Below are positions 49,889 through 59,025 of a DNA stretch of 64,000 nucleotides, piece after piece. The notes under the pieces were generated by a model, which saw only the letters and a program-made list of their open reading frames with translations, searched no databases and was not told where the DNA came from. Every line of letters begins with the position of its first letter. Positions within the stretch are counted from its first letter, which is position 1. Location of the stretch: positions 62,001-126,000 of the forward strand of contig JACDOF010000009.1 of the NCBI GenBank assembly GCA_017656235.1, written 5' to 3'. This stretch comes from Brevibacillus sp. (GTDB lineage: Bacteria; Bacillota; Bacilli; Brevibacillales; Brevibacillaceae). The translations under genes and the position numbers were made by a program.

Positions 49889-51118
49889 TTGGAAAGTTGG
49901 AAACGCAACCTGTACGTGCTGTGCTTTGCGATGTTTATCGTGATGATGGCGATGAGCATGATCATGCCCTTTCTTCCGCTTTTTATCCAAAGTGAATTGG
50001 GCATCAGCGATCCTCACGAGGTAACGGCATGGGCAGGGATTGTCTTCGGGGCCAACTTTTTGACTGCGGGGTTGGTCTCTCCCATTTGGGGGAGCTTGGC
50101 TGACAAATACGGGCGCAAGATCATGATCTTGCGTTCGGGATTTTCGATGTCGGTGATCATCACCTTGACCGGATTTGTCGGCAGCATCTGGCAGCTGTTG
50201 GGTCTTCGCCTGTTGAACGGGACGGTTGGCGGCATTATTCCGGCCAGCACCGCCCTGGTCGCGTCCAGCGCGCCGCGTGAACAAGCCGGTTGGGCGCAGG
50301 GGATGCTGCAGTCTTCCGCCGTGGCGGGAGGAATCATGGGACCGTTTTTTGGTGGACTCTTGGCGGATTATATCGGCTTTCGCCTGATCTTTAGCTGTAC
50401 CGGTCTGCTGATCTTTCTTGCCACCGTGCTGGTTACCGTCACGGTGAAGGAGAACTTCACACCGCCCCCTGTCCGCCAAAAGATCAGTTTTCGAGAGGAT
50501 GCGCGGCTGATTTTTTCCACCCAGCCGCTGCCGGCCTTGTTCTTGGTCACCGTCATGATCCAATTTGCCTTGTTCAGCATTATCCCGGTACTGCCGATCT
50601 ACGTGCAGAGTTTGCTTGGTACGGACGAGCGGGTTGCGTTCTATACCGGATTGGTAGCGGCAGCGATGGGGCTGGCCAACGTAATGGCCGCCCCCAGCCT
50701 GGGCCGCCTGGGAGACCGCTACGGTTCACACAAGGTGCTGCTGATCTGTCTGATCGCGGCAGCGTTGATCTTTATTCCGCAGGCGATGGTGACGACGGTG
50801 TGGCAGTTGGTGGTGCTCAGATTTTTGCTGGGGTTATGCCTGGGCGGGTTGCTGCCGGCCGTAAACGCCCTGCTGCGGCGTGCCGCCCCACCGCAGATGA
50901 TCAGCCGGGTGTACGGGTACAACAATGCATTTGTCTGTGCAGGAAGCATGCTGGGCCCCACGATGGGCGGACTGGTCGCGGGTTACGTCAGCTTGAGCGG
51001 CGTGTTTTTGGTTACCAGCGGATTTCTCTTTCTGAATGCGGCGTGGGTTGCCTACAGTTTGTGGCGAAAACCGCTAAAGGGAGAGACCGGGTCAGGGGAA
51101 TCGGCTTCCTCGGGCTGA
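49889..51118 (+). CDS. MFS transporter, DHA1 (12-TMS) multidrug-type
   Basis: The 409-residue protein has 12 hydrophobic segments and DHA1 motifs: GSLADKYGRKIMILRSG (motif A), GLRLLNGTVGGIIPASTALV, and GIMGPFFGGLLADYIGFR (motif C of exporters). The start is a TTG at 49889, ten bases after GAGGAG. It begins 57 bases after ygaD, so read-through from it is possible. It is not part of the known ygaD-gsaB order of B. subtilis. The substrate is unknown. Confidence 0.87.
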   Translation: MESWKRNLYVLCFAMFIVMMAMSMIMPFLPLFIQSELGISDPHEVTAWAGIVFGANFLTAGLVSPIWGSLADKYGRKIMILRSGFSMSVIITLTGFVGSIWQLLGLRLLNGTVGGIIPASTALVASSAPREQAGWAQGMLQSSAVAGGIMGPFFGGLLADYIGFRLIFSCTGLLIFLATVLVTVTVKENFTPPPVRQKISFREDARLIFSTQPLPALFLVTVMIQFALFSIIPVLPIYVQSLLGTDERVAFYTGLVAAAMGLANVMAAPSLGRLGDRYGSHKVLLICLIAAALIFIPQAMVTTVWQLVVLRFLLGLCLGGLLPAVNALLRRAAPPQMISRVYGYNNAFVCAGSMLGPTMGGLVAGYVSLSGVFLVTSGFLFLNAAWVAYSLWRKPLKGETGSGESASSG

Positions 51119-51271
51119 ATGGCAGCGTCTTGTGAAACGTTTGTTCCGACTGGTTCGTATACCCGAAGGAAAAAGGGCTTGCTGCGAGCCCGCTCTTTGT
51201 TCATGACTGGTTCTCTTCATTCAGATAAAATGAAGGAGAGAATGAACTACTGGTGAAGTGAGGGGAAGGAA

Positions 51272-52255
51272 ATGCTGAAAAAACTGATGGCCAAATTGGG
51301 AATCGGAGCGGCGACGGTGGATCTGCAGCTTGACCGTGACCAATGGCGGTTGGGCGAGACCATGACTGGCTCCATCCGCATTGAAGGGGGAGAGGTGGAA
51401 CAGCGGATTCACGACTTGCAAGTGCTGCTGATGATGCGTGCCTACGTCAAAGGCAGCGCGATCACCCGGCCGGTACAGGCGATTCCGGTACTGAGCAAGT
51501 TTGTGGTCAAAGCGAAACCGTTTGTTCAGGAAGTGCCGTTCCAATTCACGCTGCCGACCGATCTTGCGGTGTCCTCGCATGCCGTGCAGTACTTCCTGAA
51601 TACCAGGCTGGATGTGGAGCAGGCATTGGACCCGACTGACCAGGATCATGTCGCGCTGCTGCCGCCGCGACACATTGAAAAGGTGTTTGAGGCTCTGGAA
51701 CGGCTTGATCTGCGACAAAAGCCGGATTCCGGCAAGCTGACGCCATATGGCCAGGAGTTCTCCTTTGCGCCGGTTCGACCGATCGGCATCCCGCTAAAAG
51801 AGCTGGAAGTGATTTTCTTCGATGCGCCGGATCAACTGCGGCTGCTGATGGAACTGGATTTGGCGGCTGGCTTTTTTGGTCGCGAAGTGGAGCGCAAGGT
51901 AGAATTGACAGTGCCGCACGATTTGCTGCGGGAGGGCATGGAGCAGGAACTGGCCCGCTATCTGCAAGAGAAGATCGAGAGCTATGCCAACAATCCCCAG
52001 TCCATTCCGTATGTCTCGCTGGCCGGTTACGCTCCGAAAGGGCATAAGGCATACAAGGGCCACAGCGGGATGAGCGGCATGATCGGGGGGATGGCCGCAG
52101 GATTGATGGGCGGTCTGCTCTTGGGTGAGATGATGGAAGGTGCAGATGAGATGCTGGGTGCCGACGATCTGTCAGGTGGAGACGAGGGAGATGACGGCGG
52201 TTTCTTTGATGGTGGAGACGGCGGGTTTGACTTCGGTGACTTTGGCGATTTATAA
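51272..52255 (+). CDS. spo0M: Sporulation-control protein Spo0M (arrestin-like)
   Basis: The 327-residue protein has the Spo0M arrestin-like double beta-sandwich (about 1-250): KLGIGAATVDLQLDRDQWRLGETMTGSIRIEGGEVEQRI and IPVLSKFVVKAKPFVQEVPFQFTLP are family blocks. A Gly/Met-rich hinge and an acidic Gly/Asp tail (DGGDGGFDFGDFGDL) end it. B. subtilis Spo0M influences early sporulation and cell division. An AAGTGAGGGGAAGG ribosome site precedes the ATG. Confidence 0.9.
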   Translation: MLKKLMAKLGIGAATVDLQLDRDQWRLGETMTGSIRIEGGEVEQRIHDLQVLLMMRAYVKGSAITRPVQAIPVLSKFVVKAKPFVQEVPFQFTLPTDLAVSSHAVQYFLNTRLDVEQALDPTDQDHVALLPPRHIEKVFEALERLDLRQKPDSGKLTPYGQEFSFAPVRPIGIPLKELEVIFFDAPDQLRLLMELDLAAGFFGREVERKVELTVPHDLLREGMEQELARYLQEKIESYANNPQSIPYVSLAGYAPKGHKAYKGHSGMSGMIGGMAAGLMGGLLLGEMMEGADEMLGADDLSGGDEGDDGGFFDGGDGGFDFGDFGDL

Positions 52256-52356
52256 ACTTGCAGCGTAGATCTACCGGGAAGGTTGAGAAGAGGAAAATGG
52301 CCGCCTCCTCTATCCAGACACCCTTTGTCTACCACGGTGCACAGAGGAGCGCCGTC

Positions 52357-52430
52357 AGCGGACAATCGTGCATCCCTGCTGGCCAGGCAGCAGCGAGCAG
52401 GACATTTGGCCCCTTTGGGCCACATTGTCT
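52357..52430 (+). repeat. Structured intergenic repeat, copy B
   Basis: It aligns with 17365-17440. Proposed folding has a closing stem GACAAT-c-GTG (52361-52370) with CAC-ATTGTC (52421-52429), hairpin CTGCTG-gccagg-CAGCAG (52376-52393), core GCGAGCAGGAC, and hairpin TGGCCC-cttt-GGGCCA (52407-52422, sharing its last bases with the closing stem). Relative to copy A, a U-A pair in the second hairpin becomes C-G. It lies between the convergent spo0M and gltB genes. Confidence 0.7.
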
Positions 52431-52455
52431 ATGAGGGCTTTTGGCTGTTTGCATA

Positions 52456-52505
52456 GAAAAAGGGAGCTGTCCCAAAGTCTAACAACTGCGGGACAGCTCC
52501 CTTTT
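52456..52505. terminator. Bidirectional terminator between spo0M and gltB
   Basis: GGGAGCTGTCCC (52462-52473) pairs perfectly with GGGACAGCTCCC (52490-52501). It is flanked by AAAAA on the left and TTTT on the right, so it works for both strands. Confidence 0.93.
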
Positions 52506-52552
52506 CTTCGTGAAGATGATGGTGAATGGGTTGTGTCCGGATACAGGCCGTG

Positions 52553-55500
52553 TTACTCGGTGGATACGGAAGGATCTGCCTGCTCTTTGGTTGGAGAAAT
52601 CATGATAAAGTGAGCCGCCGGATCGTCGATCAGTTTCTGGATTCGTCCCGCTGTTTCGTACTGCTCGGTTGCCAGCAGCTCTGCTTTGTAAGCATTGAGC
52701 AGTTCGCGCACATCAGCGATGCCCTTTTCATCCAGATTGAGCAGGGAGACTTTGGCCCCCTTGGCGATGCGTCTCCGCAATGCCTCCTTGTCGAAGCCCA
52801 GCTCAGGCTGCATGCGTACATAGACGACACCGCCTGTCATGCCGGCGCACATCCAGGGACCGGGATCGCCCAGCACGACAGCCCGGCCGTTGGTCATGTA
52901 TTCAAAGGCAAATCCTTTGATGTTGGCTCGGGCGGCAATGCCTCCCAGATCGTCGCGCAGTGGTTCGGTAATCTCACCGCCAAACACCACATCTGCACCG
53001 GAGAGGCGAATGCAGGCGCGGGAGTCCGCGTTGCCCTGTACGATAAACGTACCTTTCTGTGCCCCATAGCAGAAGCTCTTGCCGACAGACCCGTTGATGT
53101 AGACGCCGTTTAATCCTTTCTCCTTGAGAATGGATACGCGGCCGCCGAAACTGGTCTTGCCGACCCCGTCCTGGGCACCTCCCTGCACGCGGATGTTCAC
53201 GCCTTGGGCGTTGTATGCCGCCAGACCATTGCCGGGCACACTGCCACCGGTAAAGGTGAGTGTCACCTCGGGGAGCGATGTGTAGCTTCCGTCCAGATGA
53301 TTCTTCACACGTGCGCCCGACCAGCGGCTGCCCAGTACACGTTCTCCGGAGAGTACGCCGCTGAAGGTCTCTTGAATCGGCCTGTCGGCACTGAAGTAGT
53401 CGTCGGAGGATTCCGCTGCCGCCCCCGCTGTTACCAGCACACGCTGTTTCTCCCTGGTTATCGGACTGATTACCGCTTCAGGCGTGTACAGCGGGTGTAC
53501 AGCCAGCAGGGCTGACAAGTCCATCTTCTCCAGGCAGCGCGTCTGCACCAGCAGGTCGGAGCGGCCGACGAGATCCTGGGCCCGCGTCAGACCCAATGCC
53601 GCTGTAATCTGGCGCAGTTCCTCACCAAACATGGTAAAGAAGTTTTTCAGTCCCTGTACAGCCAGATCGAACTGCCGAGGTACGAAGCGGCGCAGGCCTT
53701 TCTCTTGAGCTTCTTCCAGCGAATCGATTTGCGTCGCAATTCCCACGTGGCACGTATCCAGATGACAGCCGCGGCAGGTGGTACAGCCGACAGCGATCAT
53801 GGCCAGTGTTCCAAAGCCGACCCGGTTGGCACCGAGCATCATCAGCTTGGCGACGTCGGCAGCGCTCTTCACTCCGCCGTCCGCCCACAGCTCCACTTTG
53901 TCGCGCAGTCCTGCTTCCAAAAGGGCGTTGTGTGCCGCTTTCACCCCGATTTCCGCCGGCAGGCCGACGTGCTGCAGGGCATGCACACGTGCAGCCCCGG
54001 TACCGCCGTCAAAGCCGGACAAGGTGATGAAGTCGGCGCCCGCTTTGGCGATACCGACGGCAATCGTGCCGATGTTGGGGACGACCGGTACCTTAACGCA
54101 TACTTTTGCCTGATGGTTGGCCGTCTTCAGTTCCGTGATCATCTGCGCCAAATCCTCAATGGAGTAGATGTCGTGGTTGTTTGACGGCGAAATCAGGTCT
54201 GAACCAATTGTCGCATTCCGTGCGGCGGCAATCTTGGCCGTCACTTTGGAACCGGGCAGGTGACCGCCCTCACCAGGCTTGGCCCCTTGGCCGATCTTGA
54301 TTTCCAAGAGATAGGAGGAGTTGGCCAACTCCACGTTGACCCCGAAACGGCCGGAAGCTACCTGCATCCCGCGGGTGCGCGGGTATTTGCCAAGCATGTC
54401 TTTGATCTCGCCGCCTTCACCGTTCATGCTGATCATGTTGAGCTGGTCGGCTGCTTCCGCATAGGCACGGAATGCCGTCTCATTCTGCGAACCAAATGAC
54501 ATCGAAGAGATGATAAATGGCAGGGAATGATCGCCTACACCAAGGTCCACCGATGCCGGGTCCACCTGTTTTTCCGCCTTGTCAAAAGCGATGTCGGCGA
54601 GATGACGGATGGATATGGGATTTGTCTGTTCCGTCTCTTCCAGTTTGGTCCGATAATCGGCGTACGGGATTTCACCGGCGGCAATCTGTCCGATCAACTT
54701 CCACAGGCGGGGGAAGATGTGGAATGTCTTCGCCTCTCTGGCCTTCTCATCGTGGAAGTCAGCATGCCGCTTGATGCTGTCCGCCTGCAAATCGGCAAAC
54801 GAAGTGCCCGCCCGCTCGGAACCGCAGAAGTTGACGATGCCTAGCACATCGGCCACTTCCGTGCGCAGACCGATGGAGGAGAACAGACGGCCATACCCGC
54901 GCAGTTCGTGAATTCCGATCGTGGAGATTACTTTCTCCAGTCCCTTGTTCAACGCCGAGTACAGGTTGACGACTGATGCAACCCCGTCTTTGGCAAAGGC
55001 GGTCGCAAACATCAGATAAGGCGAGACCGCGTCTGCACCGGAGCCAAGTGCCACTGCCAAATCGTGCAGGGAGCGGACTGCACCGGACCGCAGAATGATG
55101 CTGCACTGGCGGCGCAGGTTGCCGTGCGCATTGAACGACTGCTTCAGCGTTCTGTCTACCTTGGATACGGCGAGGTGCGGATCGATCCAGTAGCGTCCTT
55201 CACGGTGTGTGTCGGAGTCGTCCAGGACCAACAGACGCGTTCCGCCTTCAACCGCCTTCACAGCGTCTTTCGCCAACCGCTCCAGTCCGCCGACGATCCC
55301 CTCCTGCTCGGTAAAGTGCAGCGACAGGACCGTGACACTGGACGGATGATCATTAAAGGCCAATACGACTTGCTCCAGCGACAGGGTGTCCTGCTCGCGG
55401 GCTGCCTGCTGCAGGGACTGTCCCTCAAACAAGAGCGGCGAAGGCAGCTCGATCCGTTTGACACTTTCCTCTTTGGCTGCCAGTGGTGCACGCGCTCCCA

Positions 55501-57097
55501 GTATGACCCGGGTTGAGAAGTGTTCCATTTCGCGGTCGCGGTCGATGGCCGGGTTGGTGACCACGGCGACACTTTCCTTGATGAAGTCTGCTATGTTTTG
55601 ACGTTCTTTGGAGATTGCCGCCAGCGGCCCGTCGTGGCCGAGCGAACGGATCGGTTCGGCGCCGTTGGAAGCCATTTGTTCCACCAGTTGGATTTGTTCC
55701 CGATCCCAGCCGTACGCCGCATATGCGCCGGACGTCGGGGTCGGATAGTCCGGTTCGGCGACTGTCGCTTCCACGTCGTAGGCGAATTGCAGATGCTTGT
55801 TCGCGCCGGCAAAGGATACTTTCTCCTGAAAACGCTCAAGAACAACACGCTGCAGTTCATGGTGATCGTACACCTTTACCTCTCCTTGATCGGGACGGAG
55901 CACAACCCCGACCTTCTCTCCGGGAGCGATTGGCTTCGGCTCGCTGGCCATCTGGCTGACAGGGATGATTCCTTGCTCCGAGGAGAAGTAGAAAGACGTT
56001 TCACTTTCCACCATCCAGAGCGGACGCAGGCCCAGCGAGTCGACACTGAACACGCATTCGTCAGCGTAGCGGGAGACAATCCCGGCCGGTCCCTGGGCAA
56101 AGTGACCCCATGCCTGACGCAGGTAGACGTACATGTCCTGCAGGTCCGGGCTGAGCGCTTTCATCTCGTTGTGGATCGGCGGGAAGATCACTTCCATCGC
56201 TTCAAACAGGCTTAACCCGTAGCGGTGAATGAATGTCTCGATCGTCCGGTTCAAATTTTGCGAGTCACTGCCGCCGTCGACCAACGGAACGCCAAGCAGT
56301 TCCGCTTCCTCTTCCAGCTTGCTGATCGTATTGATCTCACCGTTGTGTCCCAGGATGGAGAACGGTTGAACGCGGAAGAAGTTGGACAAGGTATTGGTCG
56401 AATAGCGGTTGTGGCCAATCGTCACCGACGAGCCGAAATCTTCACTCGCTAAATCGTGAAAGTACTGCGGCAAAATATTGGCAGCACCCATTACCTTGTA
56501 GGCAGTGGAGTACGGGCTGAGCGAAGCCACGTGTACATGGTAAGCCGCTTCGATCGCCACGTGCAGTTCAAACAACTTGCTGGCGTAAGCGGCAGCGGAT
56601 CCGTAAGCTTCATCGTTTTTCGGCAAAATGGCGATTTGCCAGAAAGTAGGTTCGTCTTGTCTGCCGTTCTTGCCGAGGACGGAGGGGTTGACTTGATTTT
56701 CCCGCTCTACCGCCACGGTCAGGCCGTGTTGATCAATCAGGGAGCGAATACCTGCCTTCACGGCCTCTTCATCGTGCCCCTTGCGGGGAACAAAGATATG
56801 AGCGACCGCAAACTGCGGAGCGTAAGCCAGCTTTGCATCCAGTCCTGCCTGATGCAGATATTGCGACCAAAGAACACGTGGAATATCGGTAAGGACACCG
56901 CATCCGTCCCCTTCGCCGTCGATGAAACCGGAACGGTGCTCCATCTGGACGAGGGAGCGGATTGTCTCTTCCAGATTCTTTCTGGAGGGGGTACCCGATT
57001 TTTCGATGATGCAGATAATCCCGCAGCTATCGTGCTCAATTCGGTGATACCCTTGGAACTTTTCAAGTGTCTCTCTGTTTTTATCTTTTTGCAGCAT
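52553..57097 (-). CDS. gltB: Glutamate synthase, large subunit
   Basis: The 1514-residue protein has the order expected of a GOGAT large subunit: a short propeptide, N-terminal glutaminase (class II amidotransferase; cleavage before Cys25 in EHDSCGIICI), central domain, FMN-binding synthase domain (about 800-1150; LSGFDGGTGAAR, WADGGVKSAADVAKLMMLGA), 3Fe-4S cysteines (CTTCRGCHLDTCHVGIATQ) and C-terminal GxGxG repeats. It makes two glutamates from glutamine and 2-oxoglutarate. No small subunit gltD lies beside it. The start is set at ATG 57097, which leaves the propeptide. The GGAGG site is 24 bases upstream, and a hairpin fills the gap. An ATG at 57169 has no ribosome site. Confidence 0.93.
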   Translation of the reverse strand: MLQKDKNRETLEKFQGYHRIEHDSCGIICIIEKSGTPSRKNLEETIRSLVQMEHRSGFIDGEGDGCGVLTDIPRVLWSQYLHQAGLDAKLAYAPQFAVAHIFVPRKGHDEEAVKAGIRSLIDQHGLTVAVERENQVNPSVLGKNGRQDEPTFWQIAILPKNDEAYGSAAAYASKLFELHVAIEAAYHVHVASLSPYSTAYKVMGAANILPQYFHDLASEDFGSSVTIGHNRYSTNTLSNFFRVQPFSILGHNGEINTISKLEEEAELLGVPLVDGGSDSQNLNRTIETFIHRYGLSLFEAMEVIFPPIHNEMKALSPDLQDMYVYLRQAWGHFAQGPAGIVSRYADECVFSVDSLGLRPLWMVESETSFYFSSEQGIIPVSQMASEPKPIAPGEKVGVVLRPDQGEVKVYDHHELQRVVLERFQEKVSFAGANKHLQFAYDVEATVAEPDYPTPTSGAYAAYGWDREQIQLVEQMASNGAEPIRSLGHDGPLAAISKERQNIADFIKESVAVVTNPAIDRDREMEHFSTRVILGARAPLAAKEESVKRIELPSPLLFEGQSLQQAAREQDTLSLEQVVLAFNDHPSSVTVLSLHFTEQEGIVGGLERLAKDAVKAVEGGTRLLVLDDSDTHREGRYWIDPHLAVSKVDRTLKQSFNAHGNLRRQCSIILRSGAVRSLHDLAVALGSGADAVSPYLMFATAFAKDGVASVVNLYSALNKGLEKVISTIGIHELRGYGRLFSSIGLRTEVADVLGIVNFCGSERAGTSFADLQADSIKRHADFHDEKAREAKTFHIFPRLWKLIGQIAAGEIPYADYRTKLEETEQTNPISIRHLADIAFDKAEKQVDPASVDLGVGDHSLPFIISSMSFGSQNETAFRAYAEAADQLNMISMNGEGGEIKDMLGKYPRTRGMQVASGRFGVNVELANSSYLLEIKIGQGAKPGEGGHLPGSKVTAKIAAARNATIGSDLISPSNNHDIYSIEDLAQMITELKTANHQAKVCVKVPVVPNIGTIAVGIAKAGADFITLSGFDGGTGAARVHALQHVGLPAEIGVKAAHNALLEAGLRDKVELWADGGVKSAADVAKLMMLGANRVGFGTLAMIAVGCTTCRGCHLDTCHVGIATQIDSLEEAQEKGLRRFVPRQFDLAVQGLKNFFTMFGEELRQITAALGLTRAQDLVGRSDLLVQTRCLEKMDLSALLAVHPLYTPEAVISPITREKQRVLVTAGAAAESSDDYFSADRPIQETFSGVLSGERVLGSRWSGARVKNHLDGSYTSLPEVTLTFTGGSVPGNGLAAYNAQGVNIRVQGGAQDGVGKTSFGGRVSILKEKGLNGVYINGSVGKSFCYGAQKGTFIVQGNADSRACIRLSGADVVFGGEITEPLRDDLGGIAARANIKGFAFEYMTNGRAVVLGDPGPWMCAGMTGGVVYVRMQPELGFDKEALRRRIAKGAKVSLLNLDEKGIADVRELLNAYKAELLATEQYETAGRIQKLIDDPAAHFIMISPTKEQADPSVSTE

Positions 57098-57103
57098 GAT
57101 TAC

Positions 57104-57121
57104 GGTCAGACAAGCCTGACC
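57104..57121 (-). promoter_or_regulatory. Hairpin between ribosome site and gltB start
   Basis: On the minus strand GGTCAG-gcttgt-CTGACC lies exactly between AAAGGAGGTGGAGG (57121-57134) and the ATG at 57097. Folded, it would bring the ribosome site to about six bases from the start codon. Confidence 0.5.
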
Positions 57122-57169
57122 CTCCACCTCCTTTGTGAAAGATCTACCGGACAGGAAACATGTATCCAT

Positions 57170-57586
57170 CCAAGTAAAAGTATCAATAGAATAACACGAA
57201 TATTTTGGCGAAACAAGATGGGGATGTTTTTTTATACGAATGTAAGCGTTTTTATACTGTAAGATTTATTGACATAGAAAATTTTCGTTCGGACAAATGA
57301 TTTGTATAGGCGAATAATTATTAGTTATTGCTATTTTTTATTCGTTTTTTACTTAATTATATTCCAATTTTTGTATACTTAACCCCGTTAAGTTCAGTGG
57401 CTGAATAGTGGGAATATTTATTTCCCTTATCCTGGTTGCATGAAAAATGAATAAACGGTGAGGGGGATGCCGGACCATCGGAGAAGGCGGGGTGGTCCGG
57501 CGTTGGTTGAAAGCGGCGCTTTGAGCCCTGTAATTGTTCGCTCTTTGTGGTGTTACGTCCTGCTCGCAGCCGGGAGGAATACCGGT
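57170..57586. other. Intergenic region gltB-gsaB
   Basis: About 415 bases. The left, AT-rich part (57190-57400) should carry the gltB promoter, and a TTCTAT-N17-TATAAA pair on the minus strand is a candidate. A 9-bp perfect stem, GCCGGACCA (57469-57477) with TGGTCCGGC (57493-57501), has no T-run. GCGAGCAGGACG (minus strand, about 57549-57560) repeats the core of the structured repeat at 17365. No gene is seen. Confidence 0.5.
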
Positions 57587-58879
57587 CTACCCGTTTAATT
57601 GGGCAAAGGCACGCTCAACGGCAGCGATCGTCTCCCGAATATCCTGTTCGGTGTGGGCGGTGGTGATAAACCAGGCTTCGTACTTGGACGGGGCAAGACA
57701 AATACCCTGGTCCAGCATGAGCCGGAAGAAACGCGCGAAACGGCCGCTGTCTGATCGCTGCGCTCCGGCGTAGTCGATGACGGGTTGGTCCGTGAAGTAA
57801 ACGGCCAATGCGCCCTTTACCCGATTCACCTGGATCGTCACCCCGTAGGTGGCGGCAGCTTCGCGTATGCCGTGTTCCAAGAGCGCGCCAAGTCGGTCTA
57901 GTTGTTCATACACGCCGGGCTGTTTCAGCACTTCCAGGCAAGCGATGCCCGCCGTTACCGACGCCGGGTTGCCGGCCATCGTGCCAGCCTGATAGGCGGG
58001 ACCGAGGGGAGCAACCTGTTCCATTATGTCGCGGCGTCCGCCGTAAGCGCCGATCGGCAGGCCGCCGCCGATGATTTTGCCAAGGGCGGTCAGGTCCGGT
58101 TCAACGCCAAGCAGGTTTTGCGCCCCGCCGTAACAGAACCGGAAAGCCGTGATAACTTCGTCGTAGATGACCAGTGCTCCAGCCTGATGGGCCAGTCGGT
58201 TGACTTCGGCCAAAAAGCCGGGTTGGGGACTTACAATGCCGAAGTTGCCGACAATCGGTTCCACCAGGACGGCAGCCGTCTCCCTGCCCCAGTGGTGGAT
58301 CGCCTGGGCAAAGGCATCCAGATCATTGTAAGGGACGGTCACCACTTCATCAGCAATGGACTGCGGAATGCCGGCGCTGTCCGGGATGCCCAGCGTGGAC
58401 GGACCGGAGCCGGCAGCGACAAGAACCAGATCGGAGTGCCCGTGGTAACAGCCGGCAAACTTGATGATCTTGGTCCGTCCCGTGTAGGCACGGGCGACAC
58501 GGATGCAGGTCATGACCGCTTCCGTTCCGGAGTTGTTAAAGCGGATTCGCTCCATGGAGGGAATGGCCTCGCGAATCATCCGCGCGAACTGGATCTCCCA
58601 GGGAGTAGGTGTTCCATACAGTGTACCGTTTTCCGCTGCCCGTCTGATCGCCTGCGTGATGTGGGGATGAGCGTGACCTGTGATGATCGGCCCGTAGGCG
58701 GCCAGATAGTCGATGTAGCGATTGCCGTCCACGTCCCACAGGTACGCTCCCTGGGCCCGCTCCATGACAACCGGGGCACCGCCGCCAACCGCTTTGAACG
58801 AACGGGAGGGACTGTTCACGCCGCCCAAAATCACTTCCATTGCTTCTTTATGTAATTGTTCCGATTTCTGACGATTCAT
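57587..58879 (-). CDS. gsaB: Glutamate-1-semialdehyde 2,1-aminomutase (GsaB type)
   Basis: The 430-residue PLP enzyme converts glutamate-1-semialdehyde to 5-aminolevulinate in haem synthesis. Family blocks are [15 protein letters not shown] near the start, [49 protein letters not shown] (PLP aspartate region) and [16 protein letters not shown] with the Schiff-base lysine. Its place in the yga region matches gsaB rather than hemL of the hem operon, so it is probably the second isoenzyme. The ATG at 58879 follows AAAGGAG. Confidence 0.93.
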   Translation of the reverse strand: MNRQKSEQLHKEAMEVILGGVNSPSRSFKAVGGGAPVVMERAQGAYLWDVDGNRYIDYLAAYGPIITGHAHPHITQAIRRAAENGTLYGTPTPWEIQFARMIREAIPSMERIRFNNSGTEAVMTCIRVARAYTGRTKIIKFAGCYHGHSDLVLVAAGSGPSTLGIPDSAGIPQSIADEVVTVPYNDLDAFAQAIHHWGRETAAVLVEPIVGNFGIVSPQPGFLAEVNRLAHQAGALVIYDEVITAFRFCYGGAQNLLGVEPDLTALGKIIGGGLPIGAYGGRRDIMEQVAPLGPAYQAGTMAGNPASVTAGIACLEVLKQPGVYEQLDRLGALLEHGIREAAATYGVTIQVNRVKGALAVYFTDQPVIDYAGAQRSDSGRFARFFRLMLDQGICLAPSKYEAWFITTAHTEQDIRETIAAVERAFAQLNG

Positions 58880-59025
58880 CTCTGTGCTCCTTTTTTCTCC
58901 ATCTATTCGGTGTCTCATTTCATGATAGCATATTGACGATTCTTTTCAGCACATTCTGTTTTGCAGATTATGAGCGGCTCATATAAACTATCTATGGACG
59001 ATTTCCAAAAAAGGACGTGCAGGAA

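Noticed and set aside
57280-57310. A possible CodY box (GAAAATTTTCGTTC) before gltB.
   Set aside because: Only one half-site fits the AATTTTCWGAAAATT consensus, and the other half has many mismatches on either strand.
57469-57501. A 9-bp perfect hairpin downstream of gsaB as its terminator.
   Set aside because: Neither strand has a T-run after the stem, so intrinsic termination cannot be claimed.
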